This document shows positions 44,201 through 59,200 of a stretch of DNA of 64,000 bases, piece by piece (the stretch's first letter is position 1; the number at the start of each line of letters is the position of its first letter). The DNA lies in contig OZ026842.1 of the NCBI GenBank assembly GCA_964023205.1, forward strand, positions 34,053,501 to 34,117,500. The letters run 5' to 3'. The DNA comes from Lutraria lutraria. Taxonomy: Eukaryota; Mollusca; Bivalvia; Venerida; Mactridae. The position numbers and the translations under genes were made by a program. The notes beneath the pieces are model-generated. The model was not told the origin of the DNA and made no database searches. It saw nothing but the letters and a program-made list of their open reading frames with translations.

Positions 44201-47200
44201 CAGCAGGGAAAGTGAAGGTAAAGTTGTAAAGTGCAATAGGAGTTTGTATGAAGCAGAAAGACCTTCTGATACTTTCAATTTTGATATAAATCAGCTGAGG
44301 CTAGATTCAAACTCACAACCTGTCGTTTAATAGTCCAACACATTACCACAAGACTACCAATCCACACACACCTCTGTCTGGAAGTGAATGGCATTTTTTA
44401 AAAGCATTTTTCATAAAACTATGATTTGATATGTCAATTTATGAACAGTCATTTTGTAAAAATATACTATCTTTAGTTTCAGTTTATCTGAACTTATTCA
44501 TGAAATTCCTAAAAATGATGAACAATACATTTCAGGGTCCTGTGGTATTTGGTAACTATGGGAGACCAAGCGATTTCAAGCTTCTTAGAAAATGGGAATC
44601 AAAATTAAAAGGCTCTGTTGTGTTGCTGAAGCTTGGCTTGAGTTCAGTCACAAATAAGGTAAATAAGCCCCTTTGATTTAAGGTTAAATTGATCAGTTTT
44701 CCAACCAGACTCAAAACGCTGTCTTCTGATTGGTTGATTAAGAGACGGATGTTAACCAATGAAATGACTTCATTCTTAAAATGGTCTCTATACTCAATTT
44801 AGTCTCTTTATGTGAGAAAGTAGGAAGTTGCTTATGGAGGATGGGAGTCTAGTTCTGGTTCTTCTCAGGACCGATGGTTAGGTAAACTGTCTGCCTCATA
44901 TGACTCTGACTGTTGAAAAGGGGCATAAAACTCAAACAAACAAACAAGAATGAAACTTAATTTAATTTGAACTATTAAAGGAATTCTGGATATGTCTTAT
45001 GATAAAAAAGAAGGCTGTTTTAAATCATTACCTAATGTTTTCCAACAATATGGATCACTCAGTATATAATGGTGGTATTGTCAATTTATTATTAAGAAAA
45101 TTCACACTTCAGTTTATGATTGATGATAAAAAAATGATTTGAAGTGTCATTTATGAATAAATATCTTATATCTTAAACTTTGCTTCACTAAACTACACCA
45201 CACTATCATCTTGTTATCTTCTGTCTGCTACTCTTCAATCTATATCCTTGACATGCTTGCATGTTGAATTTCAATCTTCCCCATGATTCTGATTTACATT
45301 ATATTGGCTATGATAAAATGTAAGATCATTTTGACATCATAATTGTGACTTGTTTTATTTATTAATTGTGGTAAATACTTCATTTGTATTAAAGTATCAT
45401 AGCTGGAAACATGAAACCATTTTGATTATCTCATCATTAGAAAATCAGAATTTGGGTCCAGAAACGTATTTAAAGTATTTTTAACATTAATCAGCTTTAT
45501 CTTATCAACCAATAGGATAGAAGTTTGAGCTCAGAGAGACTGATCTCAAGTTTGATACCTTAGGGGCCACTGGTCTGGTGAAATTAGAAAGTTAATGACC
45601 CTCAAACCATGTCCATTAAATTGCCTTGAATTATGGTATTAAGATCGGCAAGTCAATTCATATTGTGTGCCAGAAATATTTTAATGATTTTTATGATGTT
45701 TTCAAGTTTGTCAGTCATATTTAATTTTTTTTTCACCTTGTATAACAGAGGCGTTATATAAAGGCCCCTTCCCAATTGAATATTTCTTTAAAATCATATT
45801 GCAGTTTTCCTAAAAATCCAAACTTATACATCAGCTTTTTTATTTCCCAAATCCGCAATTTTAGCAATAATTCTTTCCAAAATCAACAGGCTAAGGCCTC
45901 TTCCCAAATGAGGAGAGAAAATCCCTGAATTATCAAGTCTGGTAATCATTCATTGTCTCTCTCATACAGTAGATCTATTACTAATGCCTTTGGAATGTTT
46001 TCTTTACTGGTTTGTAAACAGGGGTAAGTTCTGTGGTTCCATATTACACAAATAGAAGAATTCATTTGTTGAATGCAAATTAGTGTATTTTATTGCATTA
46101 GCTAATTGTAAATAATTTTCAGCCATTATGATGATTTGAGCCTGTCATAAATAGTAGTCGATCTTGTCCCCAATTGTATAGAATGACATTTTTTTCCTCT
46201 AGTGCATATTTTCGATGAAAGCTGGGTAATCTTATACCATAATTTTATAATTATGATTAATATAATTTTTATGACACTTGAATCAACTAGTTTAAGCTTC
46301 CTATAAAATAGGATACTGTAATCTCATTAAAATGACAAGATAGGGCTTTATTCATTTAGAATATTTTCTGTAATTTGATGGAGAAGACATGTAAAAAAGC
46401 TGTAAGTTGGTAATACTATGTGTTTGACTTAAGCTTGTTGGTATGTTTGGAATTAGCACAGTTTGTGGTTTGTTTTTCAAATTCCTGTGAAGATTTTGAA
46501 GTGAATGGTTGAATTAAAGATACAAGTTTTTACTCAAATGATTTTCAAATGATTTTATACCATCTTGAAGTGATGTATTCATAAATACCGTATTCTGTTC
46601 GACTGTCCCGCTACAGTATCTGTTTGAATGATTTTAAAGCAAGGATTGTAATGATATCTTTCTAATACCTTTGTGATAACTTTCACAGATATTTTTATGA
46701 AAAATAAGCCACTTGAACAGCATTGAAATGCTTCAAGTTTGTCAGCGTGTGTTTGGATACCGGGAAATTAGTTTAAGATGGGAGATTTAAGTTATCATGG
46801 TATTGTCCAACAAGTTAATCTCGTTATTTTGAAGTTAAATGTTGTCATTTGTAATTCGGTGACCCTGTTTGGCGTTTTACTCTGTCAGGGCCTGTCTTAA
46901 TATTTGCTGATGGTCAAGGTTATAATAAAGGGATTTTTTCCCTGTAATTTTGGGAATGGCACATACTGTTGGTATTGACCGAATTGGGAGTAATATTTCA
47001 TCAGATTGGTCTGAAATTGGGAATTTTTTACACCAATACAGAGTTGTATGATCCTTTACTACATTTAAATTCACAAATGTGTGACACGTCCTACGTACAG
47101 AGTGAACAAATTAGCCATTAACAGTGTTTAAAGAACTGTTACTTGATTTATAAAATATTTTGATTTACTAGTATGTTTGTCCTGTATTGTTGACATGTGT

Positions 47201-50200
47201 TTCTTCCTGAAACTTAATGTTTCCTTTAATGGTTACACAAAGCTTAATAGTGGTACACATCTTTCTACAAAATGGCAAATCTATAGATATTTCGACCTTG
47301 TGATACTCTTTAATTAATCAAACAAATGTGTATAGCAATTTCTGTCTCACAGTCTGGTTTAGTATCTATAATTTCATGGAGCATTAGTTATTTATACAAG
47401 GCTTTGATCATGATCATTAAATTCTCCTTCTGTACCGGGCCTACTATTTTCATTGTGTTTCTAATAATGTTTCACACCTTCATTGTACGCTTTCCGTCAT
47501 TCAGGGACAATCAGACCATCAATTAGGACTGCAGCCTGTATGTAAATAAACTGATTTTATGTAAATGTTTATTGTGATAGCATTTTAACAATACATTGTA
47601 TATGGTTAATGGGCAATTAATAAACTTTATGAATAAATATAACATCCATTTTTACTTGCGATTTCTCCTTTTATCTTTGCTGTAGATCTGTCTATTGGTA
47701 CATTATTTAAGACCTGGAGGGGTTTGTTTGTGTGGTGATTAGGGCATATAGATTTATATGGGCATTCTGAATACCTGTAATCTAAAAGTCCAGATTCAGT
47801 CTGACCTACTCAAATATAATGTTTGTGCAAGAGTAAAGGGTGGTTATGGTAGGGTATTTCATCCTTTTTGCTCTTGGAGCAATTACTGTGAGGACTTGTA
47901 TAATACATTAATAATTCTAATTGCAAAGATGGTAATTATGCGCTTGTTTATGGCACTTTGATAGTGTTCGATGTGATACATGCAAGTAACTTTAGTTGGA
48001 GTTGATGATCAAAAGCTTATATATCTGCAATGCAGAATGACAAAAATTAGGCATTTGAATGATTGGAAACAGTCAAATTGTATGATTATGGGGTTAATTT
48101 CTGTGCAATGTGTAAATATTCATGAAATAATCCGACAAAGGTGGGGTATTGTGAGATCGGGTTGAGCCCATTATCAACCCAAACACTGAATTGTTGAACA
48201 AATGTTGATGCATCAGGATTGCCAGTAGAATTACCCAGGTTCCTGTTTCTGTTTAATTATCATGCCCCCTTTCAAAGAAAATGGGGTATATTGCTTTGCA
48301 CATGTCGGTCGGTCGGTCCATCAGTCCATTAAACCAAACATTGTCAGGGCAATATCTTAAAAGAGAACTATTTGGCCTGTTAGCTCCTCAGATTTGGTTG
48401 GGAGGTTGGTCAACACATGTAGATGACCCCTATTGATTTTGAGGTGAGTAGCTCAAAGGTCAAGGTCATACTATTCAGTTGGCCTTTAGGGGGCATCAGT
48501 GTTTCACAAACACTTCTTGTTTATTTTTAGAACATTCTGCTTTTATTCTTGCTTTGAAAATATGCTGTGACCAAAACACTATTTCTTCTGATCAGCAACC
48601 AAAGGCATCTATATAAATACAAAGCTTAGCTTTTAATTCTTCTTTTGAACTTGAATTACTGTGATATCACATTTACAATTGAGTACATGAACTTGACTGA
48701 TTTTCTTTAATCAGTTTTGACACTTTTCCTGTCAATGCTTATATCTCAGGATTAAGTACAACTCTGAGGGAGGTATATTTGGGCAAATGGGAAGCATTGT
48801 AAAACAAAGTAGGTAATTGAGTGCCCCTATCTGTCTTTGATGTTATATGAGTTCTACCACTCATTGTTAAGTGAAATCTTCAAGATTTGATTAAGTTTTT
48901 TGAGTAATTTTACTTTCAATATTTCCGATTCGACATTTACATGTAATTTATGTGTTTGTACTTGATACATGTTGTATCAGATCTCACACAGCTAAGATAG
49001 ACTTGTAAGTTTGTAGGATCTTTAATCATATTGCTAATGATTAAATATGTGTGCATACAGACAGCCTGGCTGTTACAATTTACAAAGCAAGTTTAATTTT
49101 TAGAAATAGAATTGAAAAAATTATGCTATAGATCATTTAAAAAAATATACAAATTTACTGAATACAATGTACATCAGAGATTTTTTTGTGTGCACATACA
49201 AACATTGACTAATTGTACGAATACAGCTTAAACTGAACTGCATTTTTAGCTCTGCTAGCTGTTTTTTTTAAGAAAAAGTCGAGCTATTGTGATGACTGTG
49301 TTGCCTTCATCTGTGCAAAAACTTTAATGTAGCTCATAGCCCAGAACCTATAAGAAACTACTCACTGAGGAGGTGTACAGACCAGTGTTGGAACTGCTTG
49401 CATGCAGCACTTTTGTTTAATCATTTCTTGTCTGTCTGTCTGTCTGTTTTATGGCCCTTCACTTTAATTTTGAATAAAAAATCCCTTTTTTCGTTTAATC
49501 ATGAAACCCTTAAATTGTTTTATGATGTGTTTGGAATCTGATACATTTATGATGTCTCTTGGGTAGATTTCAAAGTTACTCTTCTTGCATATAAAGCTGT
49601 GTAAATAATGTGCAGTGGTCTAGGTTTTAAGACTTTAATGCTTCAAGGTTTATATCTGATGAAAAACTTAACTTCATTAGCTTTTACTGTAGATTGTAGG
49701 GCTGTTGGTCAAGTGGTCTCAGTTTAGAAATCTCCAGCTGGGTCTCGTAACTTCCAGGATAGTGATTGATGGCAATTACAATTCAACCTCTCCGGGACGA
49801 CCGACTCCCTCTCTTGAGCAACAACCTCTTTTCAAAAACAGCATGAATTTTCCCCTCTGCACGATATAACTGTTAATTTAAACTCTCTTAATGGCAATAA
49901 CCTCTCAACAACATAATTTTGCTACTCTCAAAGTGTGTTGCTTTGGAGAGGTTGCACTGTACATTTGAATGACAGATGTAATATCATGGAATAGGCCTTG
50001 AGTGATGTAATTTTTGTGATGATAAAACATTGAAAATTTTGCTGTTAAAAAGTTGTCAAAATATTAGTATGAGGTAAAATACAGGTACACAACATCTTGT
50101 TGTCTAAGGGTGACATCTGCAGAGTAAGGGAGCTGTGATTAAAATTAAGTGTCACATAAAAAAAGTGTGGCAGTACTTTGGTTGGTGTAACAATTGGGTT

Positions 50201-53200
50201 TAATTGTAAAGTTTATAAAATGTATATAAGGTTTTTATGGTGTTGAAGAACAAGAATACAAAGAATCATCAACAGTATTAATTTTTATCTTATTTCAAAA
50301 TATGTTTTCTTGATTTTTAGCTTGCCGTGTTTTCTTCATTTTCAAAAAAAAATTCTGAAAAACTGTTATATTAATGCAATGACTTAATTAACTCACTAGA
50401 ATAAACGATAATTAATAAACAACAAGAATGATATGACCATGGCATATTATGTGGTCAAGGTATGAGTTGTGCTGTCCATGCATAGTAGAAATATTTAGTT
50501 TAGTTGGCCTAAGATTTTTTTTAGTAAATCATGATTCAATGAATTGGCAAGTTGGTTGTTAGTTATTGAGATTTGATCATCATATGAATGAAGTGTTTAA
50601 TTTATGAACATTGTGCTGGCTTTTATATTTGTATTACAAGCAGAAAGTGACCATAAAATTGATTTTAATAGAAAAATTGGTTCTATAAATCAGTATAAGA
50701 CCATTGGTGACAATCTAAATCACATTTTATGTGTATATTTTCTTTCAATAACACATTGTTTATAATGGCTGCTTTATGTATGTACAATATACTTTAACCT
50801 ATATTGATGTTATTATTTTACATGTATTTGAAAACTTTAATGAATACGAATGCAGACTTGTATGATTAAAGTTTAAAAGGTCAAAACCTAGGATGACATA
50901 TTAGACTTTGTACTTTACATTGGTGGCACTTGTGAGTCATGGCCGTGCTCTATTGGTTTAAGTCTGCTGGACTTATAACCCACTCACTGCAATCAGGGTT
51001 TGATTCCAGTGGCGCAGTACGTCATACCCTTCTATAATGTCCATTTCCCTCCATATGTCACGTGGAGAAGTTGTAAGCATAATGTTTTAACATAAATTTC
51101 TTTTACAGATTCGCCTTGCAACAAGATTTAGATGTTCTGCTGTGTTGCTGTACTGTGATGTTGAAGATAGCTGTTGTCATGGCAACCAATGTGGAAATGA
51201 TGAAATTCCTGATGTTTCTTCCAGTTATTTTTCAGGTACGATCATAATACAAAATAGATTTCTTGTAAAAAAAGACAAATAATTTTTTTTGCCCCTGATT
51301 TTTAAATTTTTTTGATATGATCAGTCCCATAATGTTTTGACAAAAACTTGATGACAAACTCTCTTCATGTAGTATTACTTCACTAAATATATTTCACTGC
51401 GTAAATTAGCTTTTAAGTAGATTTGGGTTACATAAGTGTAAAATGCCTCAATTATTATGAGATTTTCAATAAATTAGTTATTTTACATCGATCTTAGAGC
51501 AAGTTCTTACAACTTATATTAACTACTCTCGATGATTGCTTCCTGGATATTGACCAGTACCCGCACCGAAAGAAGGGATTGTGAAGGTTCTGGTCAAATT
51601 ACGCCACTGACAGGATTCGAACCCGCAATTTAATCTGAGTTCTAATTTGTCCGCACCATGGAAGCAACATAAAATAACATTTTGTTAATCTCTTAGTTAA
51701 ATCACATGCAATTTACAGGTATATCATAATATCATAATTCATATTTAATAGCCAGGCTGAAATTTCAATGAATTACAGCTAATATCTTACGATTTATTTC
51801 AAATGAAAGCTGTTGTAATTCATTCCTGCGTTATTTATTTTATGTAAAGAAAAAATAATTTATCGTTAGAATTCTGAAGTGTTCACAAAAAAAGAAATGA
51901 ACGTCCTATTGAGTGCTTATGATATGATTTTAAACCTGTCATAAATAATATCTGTACACATATAAACATTTCAATGTGGCAATGATATAGCATTATTACT
52001 GTACAGTAAAACATGTGTTATAGTGTCCACCTTCAAATAAAGGCCACCCTGTGAATAAAGGCCATTCCTTGTTAACAAAAATTCATTGATTATTTTGTTT
52101 TATGCAGTTAGAAATTACCTTTAGTTTGTCAGTCATCTGTCACCTCTCCACGAATTAGGCTGAAAATAAAAATAAGTAAAAAAAAATGCCCCCCACCCCC
52201 AAAAAGCTCTTTACTAGGATTTCCGTGAGTCGGTCAGTTATTTTTATTTTCAACCTTAAATTAGCATACCGGTAATAATTTTAAAATTTATCTTATTTTT
52301 TTATCCTATATTATTTCAAGACTTAAATGATTTTGGAAAGATATTGTTGTCTTTTTGTTGAAATTATTTCCATGGTCTCATGAGAAATTTTGTTTATGAA
52401 ATGAAATGAGTTGGTATAAATTTCAATATGTTGACATTTACCGGGTATATTGACGTCTACAGGTGAAGCAATGAGTTATAAATTACACTAAGTCAATGAA
52501 AAATAACCCCACTAAATTTAATACACTTCAAGTTTTTACGTTCTACAGTATCAAAGTAATTTATCTTGAAAAAGAGAGAACATTTGTAGACAATGATGTC
52601 AATTTTTGTATGTAATTACATCTAGATAATCTGATACTGAACAGAATCTCACCAGTCCTGCCCTTTTGAACAAGTGATTGCATTAACGTAAACTTTAGTG
52701 CAGTAAGAAAGTACTTCATCATTAGTAATGGATAAAAAATCTGTGCATGGCTGCATAATAAGTGATGAAGACAGTATGTGTGTGAAAGTTTTTATTCTAT
52801 ATTCACCGAAGCGAAAGCTCTGTAAAGATCGAGTCAAGTCATATGGTGAGACCCCCAGATGTACACCAGAGTAGAACCTCAGACCTTTTGTTGGTATAAT
52901 AAAGTTGGACAGTGTCCTAATATTGCGAAATTTGTCTGGTCCCGTGATTTTAAGGGTTCAAGCTCACAGCAATGAGGGGTTAGCGATACAAAGTTACGGT
53001 AGTGAAACTGTTGAACAGAAAATTATTACAACTGCTTATTTCTTAGTTATTCTCCATATGAAATCTACAATACATGAGAAATTGGGCTGAGTATTCACAG
53101 ACATGCTTATTTTAGACGTTCAGTACAACCTCTCTTCAGCAACGACCTACCTTCAGCAACAACATGATTTTTCCCAATGTATGATTTCAATCTCTCTAGA

Positions 53201-56200
53201 GCATTGCTGAACCACTAAACAACATAATTTTGCTACTCCCATAGGGTGTTGCTTTAGAGATGTTGCAGTACTGTATAAATGTATCGATACATTGCTGAAA
53301 CAGATAAAACGACGATTGCCTAATGTATCAATATCATTCAGATTACAATTTTACTATCATAGCTCTTTAACTGCAGCCTACCTCTTACACTTATGAATCA
53401 GAATTATTCATTAACAAAATGTGTAACTGTTGCTATAGATGAAGGGTATTTTTATGTTTATCATTTGGCTGAGAATCAAAGACCCTACTGTTTATATCAA
53501 ACATTTTAAAACAATCCTTAAATTCACTGTAATCCTAGAATGATAAATTACTATTAAACTATTACAAAGCACCATTAAAAGTTGAGACTTAAATTAATCA
53601 TGTTCCACATCAAATAACAAATACATGAATCAACATTGTTTCAGTTGAATTTCAAACCATTAATTAAGTTTTATATCCCCATATGTTTGGTGCTTAAAAC
53701 TTAGATTCAAGTGACTCACTGTAAGACGGGAAACTCAGTATACATGTATTGTGTAACTGAATTCTCATTTGGTATGATTACTGATAAGCCATACCTACTA
53801 TAGAAGCTGCTAAAATTCACTTTTATTTCATTTAATTTTTGTTTATTTAAAAAAAAACCTATTTACATATTATTTTAAACCACATAAACAGCTGAACAGT
53901 CAAACTTAGCATAACAACCAGGTCATCTCCTTATAATAACTGTTTATTTTGTACCAGTCAGGTTAATAAAGGACATTTCTGACGATGACCTAAAGTAAGC
54001 CAAAAAATCACATTCAAGGGCAGATAACTTAAAAAAACAAGCATTGCGACCCCCATTTCTTTTGCTTTAAAAGTTTCTATTTATTCATAGAAAGATTTTT
54101 AATGCAAAGTTAAAAAAAAATCCATCCGTAAATTTTCATTTTGCCTATATATATGTATTATAATGTGAAAACTGTCGGAAATGTCGATCCATATGCTGGA
54201 TGGTGATCTACCTGGTAGGTTCGAATTTAGGTCACAATGAATATTCGACATAAAGTGAATCTCATTCATATTTGCATTAAACCCACTGGAAAAATTTTTA
54301 TTTAGTTGTATTTAAACTTTAAAATGAGTCCACCACAAAAGGTGCCTGTGTCCACAATGTGATCTTTTGACAATTTCAACAAAAATTCAGTACTGTAAAA
54401 TGAACTGTATACATGTAGTACATATTAAACAAAGGCATTTCATATTGTTTCGAAATCATGTATTTAAGTGATTGATAATGACTGATTTGTACATTTATTT
54501 ATTTCAACCACAACACAAGCCTAGAGGATTTAAAAGGTGAAAATAAATATTTAAATTCTTTTAAAGTTTGAATAAAATTCTGTTTAATGTGCCTTACATA
54601 CCTTCACTTACCATACCTATTCCTCATACTTCATTATAATACCATATGGCTGTATGTGTACTTAGATAACAGTTTGTTTTAAGTATACTAAATTATTAAT
54701 TATTTTAGCATAATTATGTTGTTGTAATTAGACAAAGCGATGTACAGGCTTTTTAAAATTAATGGTTAATCTTCTTATAATCAAATCAGTATGAGAATTT
54801 TGAAGTTGGATCCTGGTATTAAATTTGAATGTTCTTGCAATTCTTAGTAGAATTATAAACACAATAATTGCTAGATGAAGTTGTAGTATGATTTCCTCTG
54901 CTTGTAATTTATTTGTAATAAACATATCAAACAACGATGGCATTAATTGAAGTATTTATTACACATGATTTTAATTAAACTATTTTGGCATAACTTGAAT
55001 CATTTGATTAAAATAAAATCAGTATTTCTGAAACCTGAGGAGGATATCCTTAAAAAATGTTTGTTTGCATTTATCTGACTCAAAGTTTATACAGTGGATG
55101 GTTAGGTAGGCATTTGTGTATTATAAGCATTATATACTTGTTCTGTCTGGTAAGAAAAGCTTCAATAAAGAGCCGAAAGAAAATTTGTCAAAGTTTCTAA
55201 AAGTTTTTTTGGTCGGGTGATTTTTTATTGAGTCATGCAGTCACATAACTGCAATCAATTTTTTTACAATGGCCTTAAACAAAATTTCAAGTTTGTGTTT
55301 TTTGGTATTGTTTTGTTCAATAAAATGTGTTAAATTTGATGTTATAAAACAGGAAATAAGTCTTATGTCTTTATCTGTAACCAGATGAGATCTGAGTCCA
55401 TTCTCAAGTACTTGATTAGATAACTTTAAGGGGACAGCCTGAACAATATTTTGGGACTAAACTGAGAAATGTATTTTTTTATGATACTACAAGTATGTTT
55501 CTTCCTGAATGAAAAATGAGTGCAATATGCTAAGACAAGGACATTCAATGCTTCACAAATATTTACATATACTTGTTAAATGCTAAGAGCAATTCCTTAA
55601 TCTTCACAGTTAATGAATAGGTAAAATGCTGATGACGCATGGGTGGACTTACATGATATTTGCATTTTATGTGCTTCTTATTTGAAGAAAAAAAATACCC
55701 AAACAATTTGATATAATCAAGGGGTTGTAATGTGATGACTATCAATAATATCACAATCTTAATTAAATTTCTTTATATTTTAAATTTGGTCATTAATTTG
55801 TTCATTTTGTTTTGAGATTTGAGTCTCTTCTCAAAACTCAAGTCTCTGGTTGGTTTAAAAGTTTTATTTGAATTGTCCAATGAATAGACTTCTTAATAAT
55901 CATTGTCTGTTTAGCACAGATTGATAATCAAGCAATTACAAGTAGTTTAAATGCTTAAGATCTTAATGTAAAGTCAGTACAGTCTTTGAATTGACCAATG
56001 ATTGGCTACATTTTAAGAATGAGTTCTTTATAAGAAAATGCGGCTATTGATTCATAGTAAAAAAGTTTTAAATCAACCAATGGCGAAGCTGCGTTTTAGA
56101 CTCAGGTTTCCTGACTCTAAAACCAAACAGGATAGGTTGCATCAATACCTAATCGACCAATATAATATGGCTGCAGTATTAGATCTTGATCCATACATTT

Positions 56201-59200
56201 AGATTTTATTATTAAAATGAGCTTATTGCTTTAATGCACAAGTCCCATTATACATATTCGACCTCAGTACTACCTGTTTTATAGCTTGATAAAGTCCAAA
56301 TATCATAATTTACAAAAAGCCTTGTTTGGTATTTTGAATCATACATGATATGAAATTGTGACTTTAATACTTGTTTATATCGGGGAGAGTTCACAAACGA
56401 CCCATTCAGTATATTTATGGCCCTTCTTCATACACTGAGAAATGTTTGCGTTTAGTACCAATAAACAAATTATATTGCCCATAAATTTGGTATGACATGC
56501 TGCAAAGTTGACAATATTGGCGGGATTGTGGTATGTTGACATTTTCCACATGGGAGATCCTTAATTTCAGCTTTGCAACTGTATTTTTAGAATTCTATTT
56601 TTTTGCATGAATTCTTTAGCTGAAGATTTACTTATCTGTCAGTACAATTGATAAAAAATGTTTTTAATTTCTAGAATAACTATAGAAGCACAGTATTCAT
56701 TAGACTGAGATTAGAGACTGTTCTTAAGTTTTATTAACAAAGGGCAAGATGCTTGGGTGGAAGTTTTACTGGCATGGCATATGCTGGAATCTCCAGTTTT
56801 ATGCTGGTATGACTAAAGCTCAGTAAAATAATGTTGTAGAATGAAAGCCTGCCTAAAAATGTGTATGGTATAATTATTATTATAATATCACCCCACAATT
56901 TAACTTATACGCTTAATATTGCCATGGTTATATTAAATTGCACATAGTTGATATATTTGATGAAAAATGTTTTTTTGTTGATAACTTTAATTATATTTTT
57001 ATTCTAGCTGTCTCATCATTATTTGATGTGTTGAAAGATATTAAATTAACATTTATTATTAATTTAATGAATCTGTCAAATTTTCCATTTCGGTAATGTC
57101 ATTTTATTTCATTTAATGTACCTGCACAGAATTATGATTGATATTAATTGGATTTTAAGTGAAGTTTGCCTTTGTTTGTTTAGTGATAAGCCATTCTGTC
57201 ACATGTATACATGTAACTGTTGTTTGCTTATTTGCATGAAATGATATTCTAGCTTGTGTCTAACTGGAACAAAATGAAACAAAGGTGTTTAATTTAAAGG
57301 TTCATGTGTTGGTCGGTCGAATGAACTGCTTGACCAACCTACTGACCTTGAAGCCGACCAACCTACTGACTGACCAGCCAACTGATCCACTGACCAACTA
57401 ATCAAACTCAAAAAGATGTCTAACCAACCAACTAACTGACTAAACAGTACATCCATCAACCCACAAAACAATCAATCTTTCAATCTAACAATCAATCAAT
57501 TAATCTATGTGTGTAGAAAACTACTGTCCGAGATCATTATCAGAAGCATGCACAACTTTGATCTGAAAAATTTATTTCGGCTCAAAAATTGAGGATTTAG
57601 CTGTAGAGTTTATATGGCTCTACTTTATGGATATTTTATTAATTTGTTATACCTTGTGCAAATAATATTTTATCAAGTTTTTATTATATTGTACATGTAA
57701 AACTTGGGGTACATAGATGACAGATTAAGATGATAGGTTAGTTGACTCCATGAGTCAGACTGGTATTTATTCATCACGTCAGTGAAATAATTAAGTCTTA
57801 TAGAAAAGACAGTTCTGGCTGTTGTAAAATGTATTTTTGTAAAGATCCCAACACTCCACATATAGTCAGGAGCCAGGTTAACCTTTTTGTGGCCAATAAT
57901 GTTTTTATATTTTCAAGGGTACCATCATCCCACCCCCTGTCAAATAGTTATTCTAACTTCATGTACTGTTCATTAACTGTTCATGAAGTGTGCAAGAAAA
58001 GTTCAAGAAAAAATTGTGATTTCAAGAATTCCTTTTAAAGGGTCAACTGGACAAGACATATGTTCTATATTTAAGAAAACCATTATGGCAACAGGTCATC
58101 GAGGCATGTATCACCAGGTGCTTAACACCTGACATGATAAAGAACCATGAAAAACTATATGAAATAGGAGTACCGGTACATGTGTATATATAGGGATACA
58201 AATGTCCTGTTCTCTTGTTGCTTATTATCCCTCTCTGGAGTGGCACAGGGTCCATATTCACAAAGCATCATAAGATTTTCTTTAACTTAAGTCAAAATTT
58301 TTACTTAAGTGTAAATTTTTTTCATGGTAAAAGTTTGTAAACCAGTCATCAAAGGTGTGAAAATTAATTATCATTTTTATAATTGGCATCTTTAGAACAA
58401 AGATAAAATCATATTATTTATGATTTCCTCCTTTATATTAGTACAAAAGAGTTAAGGAAAAAGTCGAATTTAAGGAAAAACATAACTTAAGTTAAAAAAT
58501 TACTTAAGATGTTTTGTGAATACGGACCCTGAAATGATCATATGTGTTAAATAGGCCATTAAACAAAAGATAAACATAAAATGTTTCTTGGTAAATGCTT
58601 TGATTTTTAAAAAAAAATCAAATACTGTAGATTATTCTCAAGTTGAATGTATCACTTCTTGCAAAATTACAAACATGCAATTTATGGCCTAGACATTAAT
58701 AGTTTTCATGTTTTGCTGATAACTAGTTTGCCTGACAAAGATTTTTAATAGGAAATGCAATCCTTGGCTCAAAAACTATATATTTTGAAATTTGAGTTTG
58801 GGACAAATTCATTTTTAGATCTTATTTGGATAGTGAGATTAAGATCTGAGACACCCCTGTGATCTTTTGTCTACCAGTTATTCCCTAATAAATGCACCAA
58901 GATTTTATACTTCTTTTCTGACGCTTTTTTTTGGGTTATGATTTTGATGCACTGAGTAAAAGTTGTAGGATTTATGATGATACACTATTTTCTAAGAAAG
59001 GTACAGTAATTGGGATAGATTGTTTATTTGAGGAGGGACATTAATATGGGAGCTGCATGACCATCTGAGGGAGGCGTACATTAAGGTCGTGAGGGGCATT
59101 CATAAAGAGGGTTTGTTTAAGGTGTGACAATGAATTTGGAGGGGCATGCATTAGGGAGGAACATTTATTAGAAGAGGGACAATCATTTAGGAGGACAATT

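Larger units (their letters stand above)
44659..51108. other. Gene 3 intron 3 (6.4 kb)
   Basis: Apart from the repeats at 44802, 48261, 49243, 49430, 49777 and 50939 I see only AT-rich sequence without coding signal. Confidence 0.5.
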
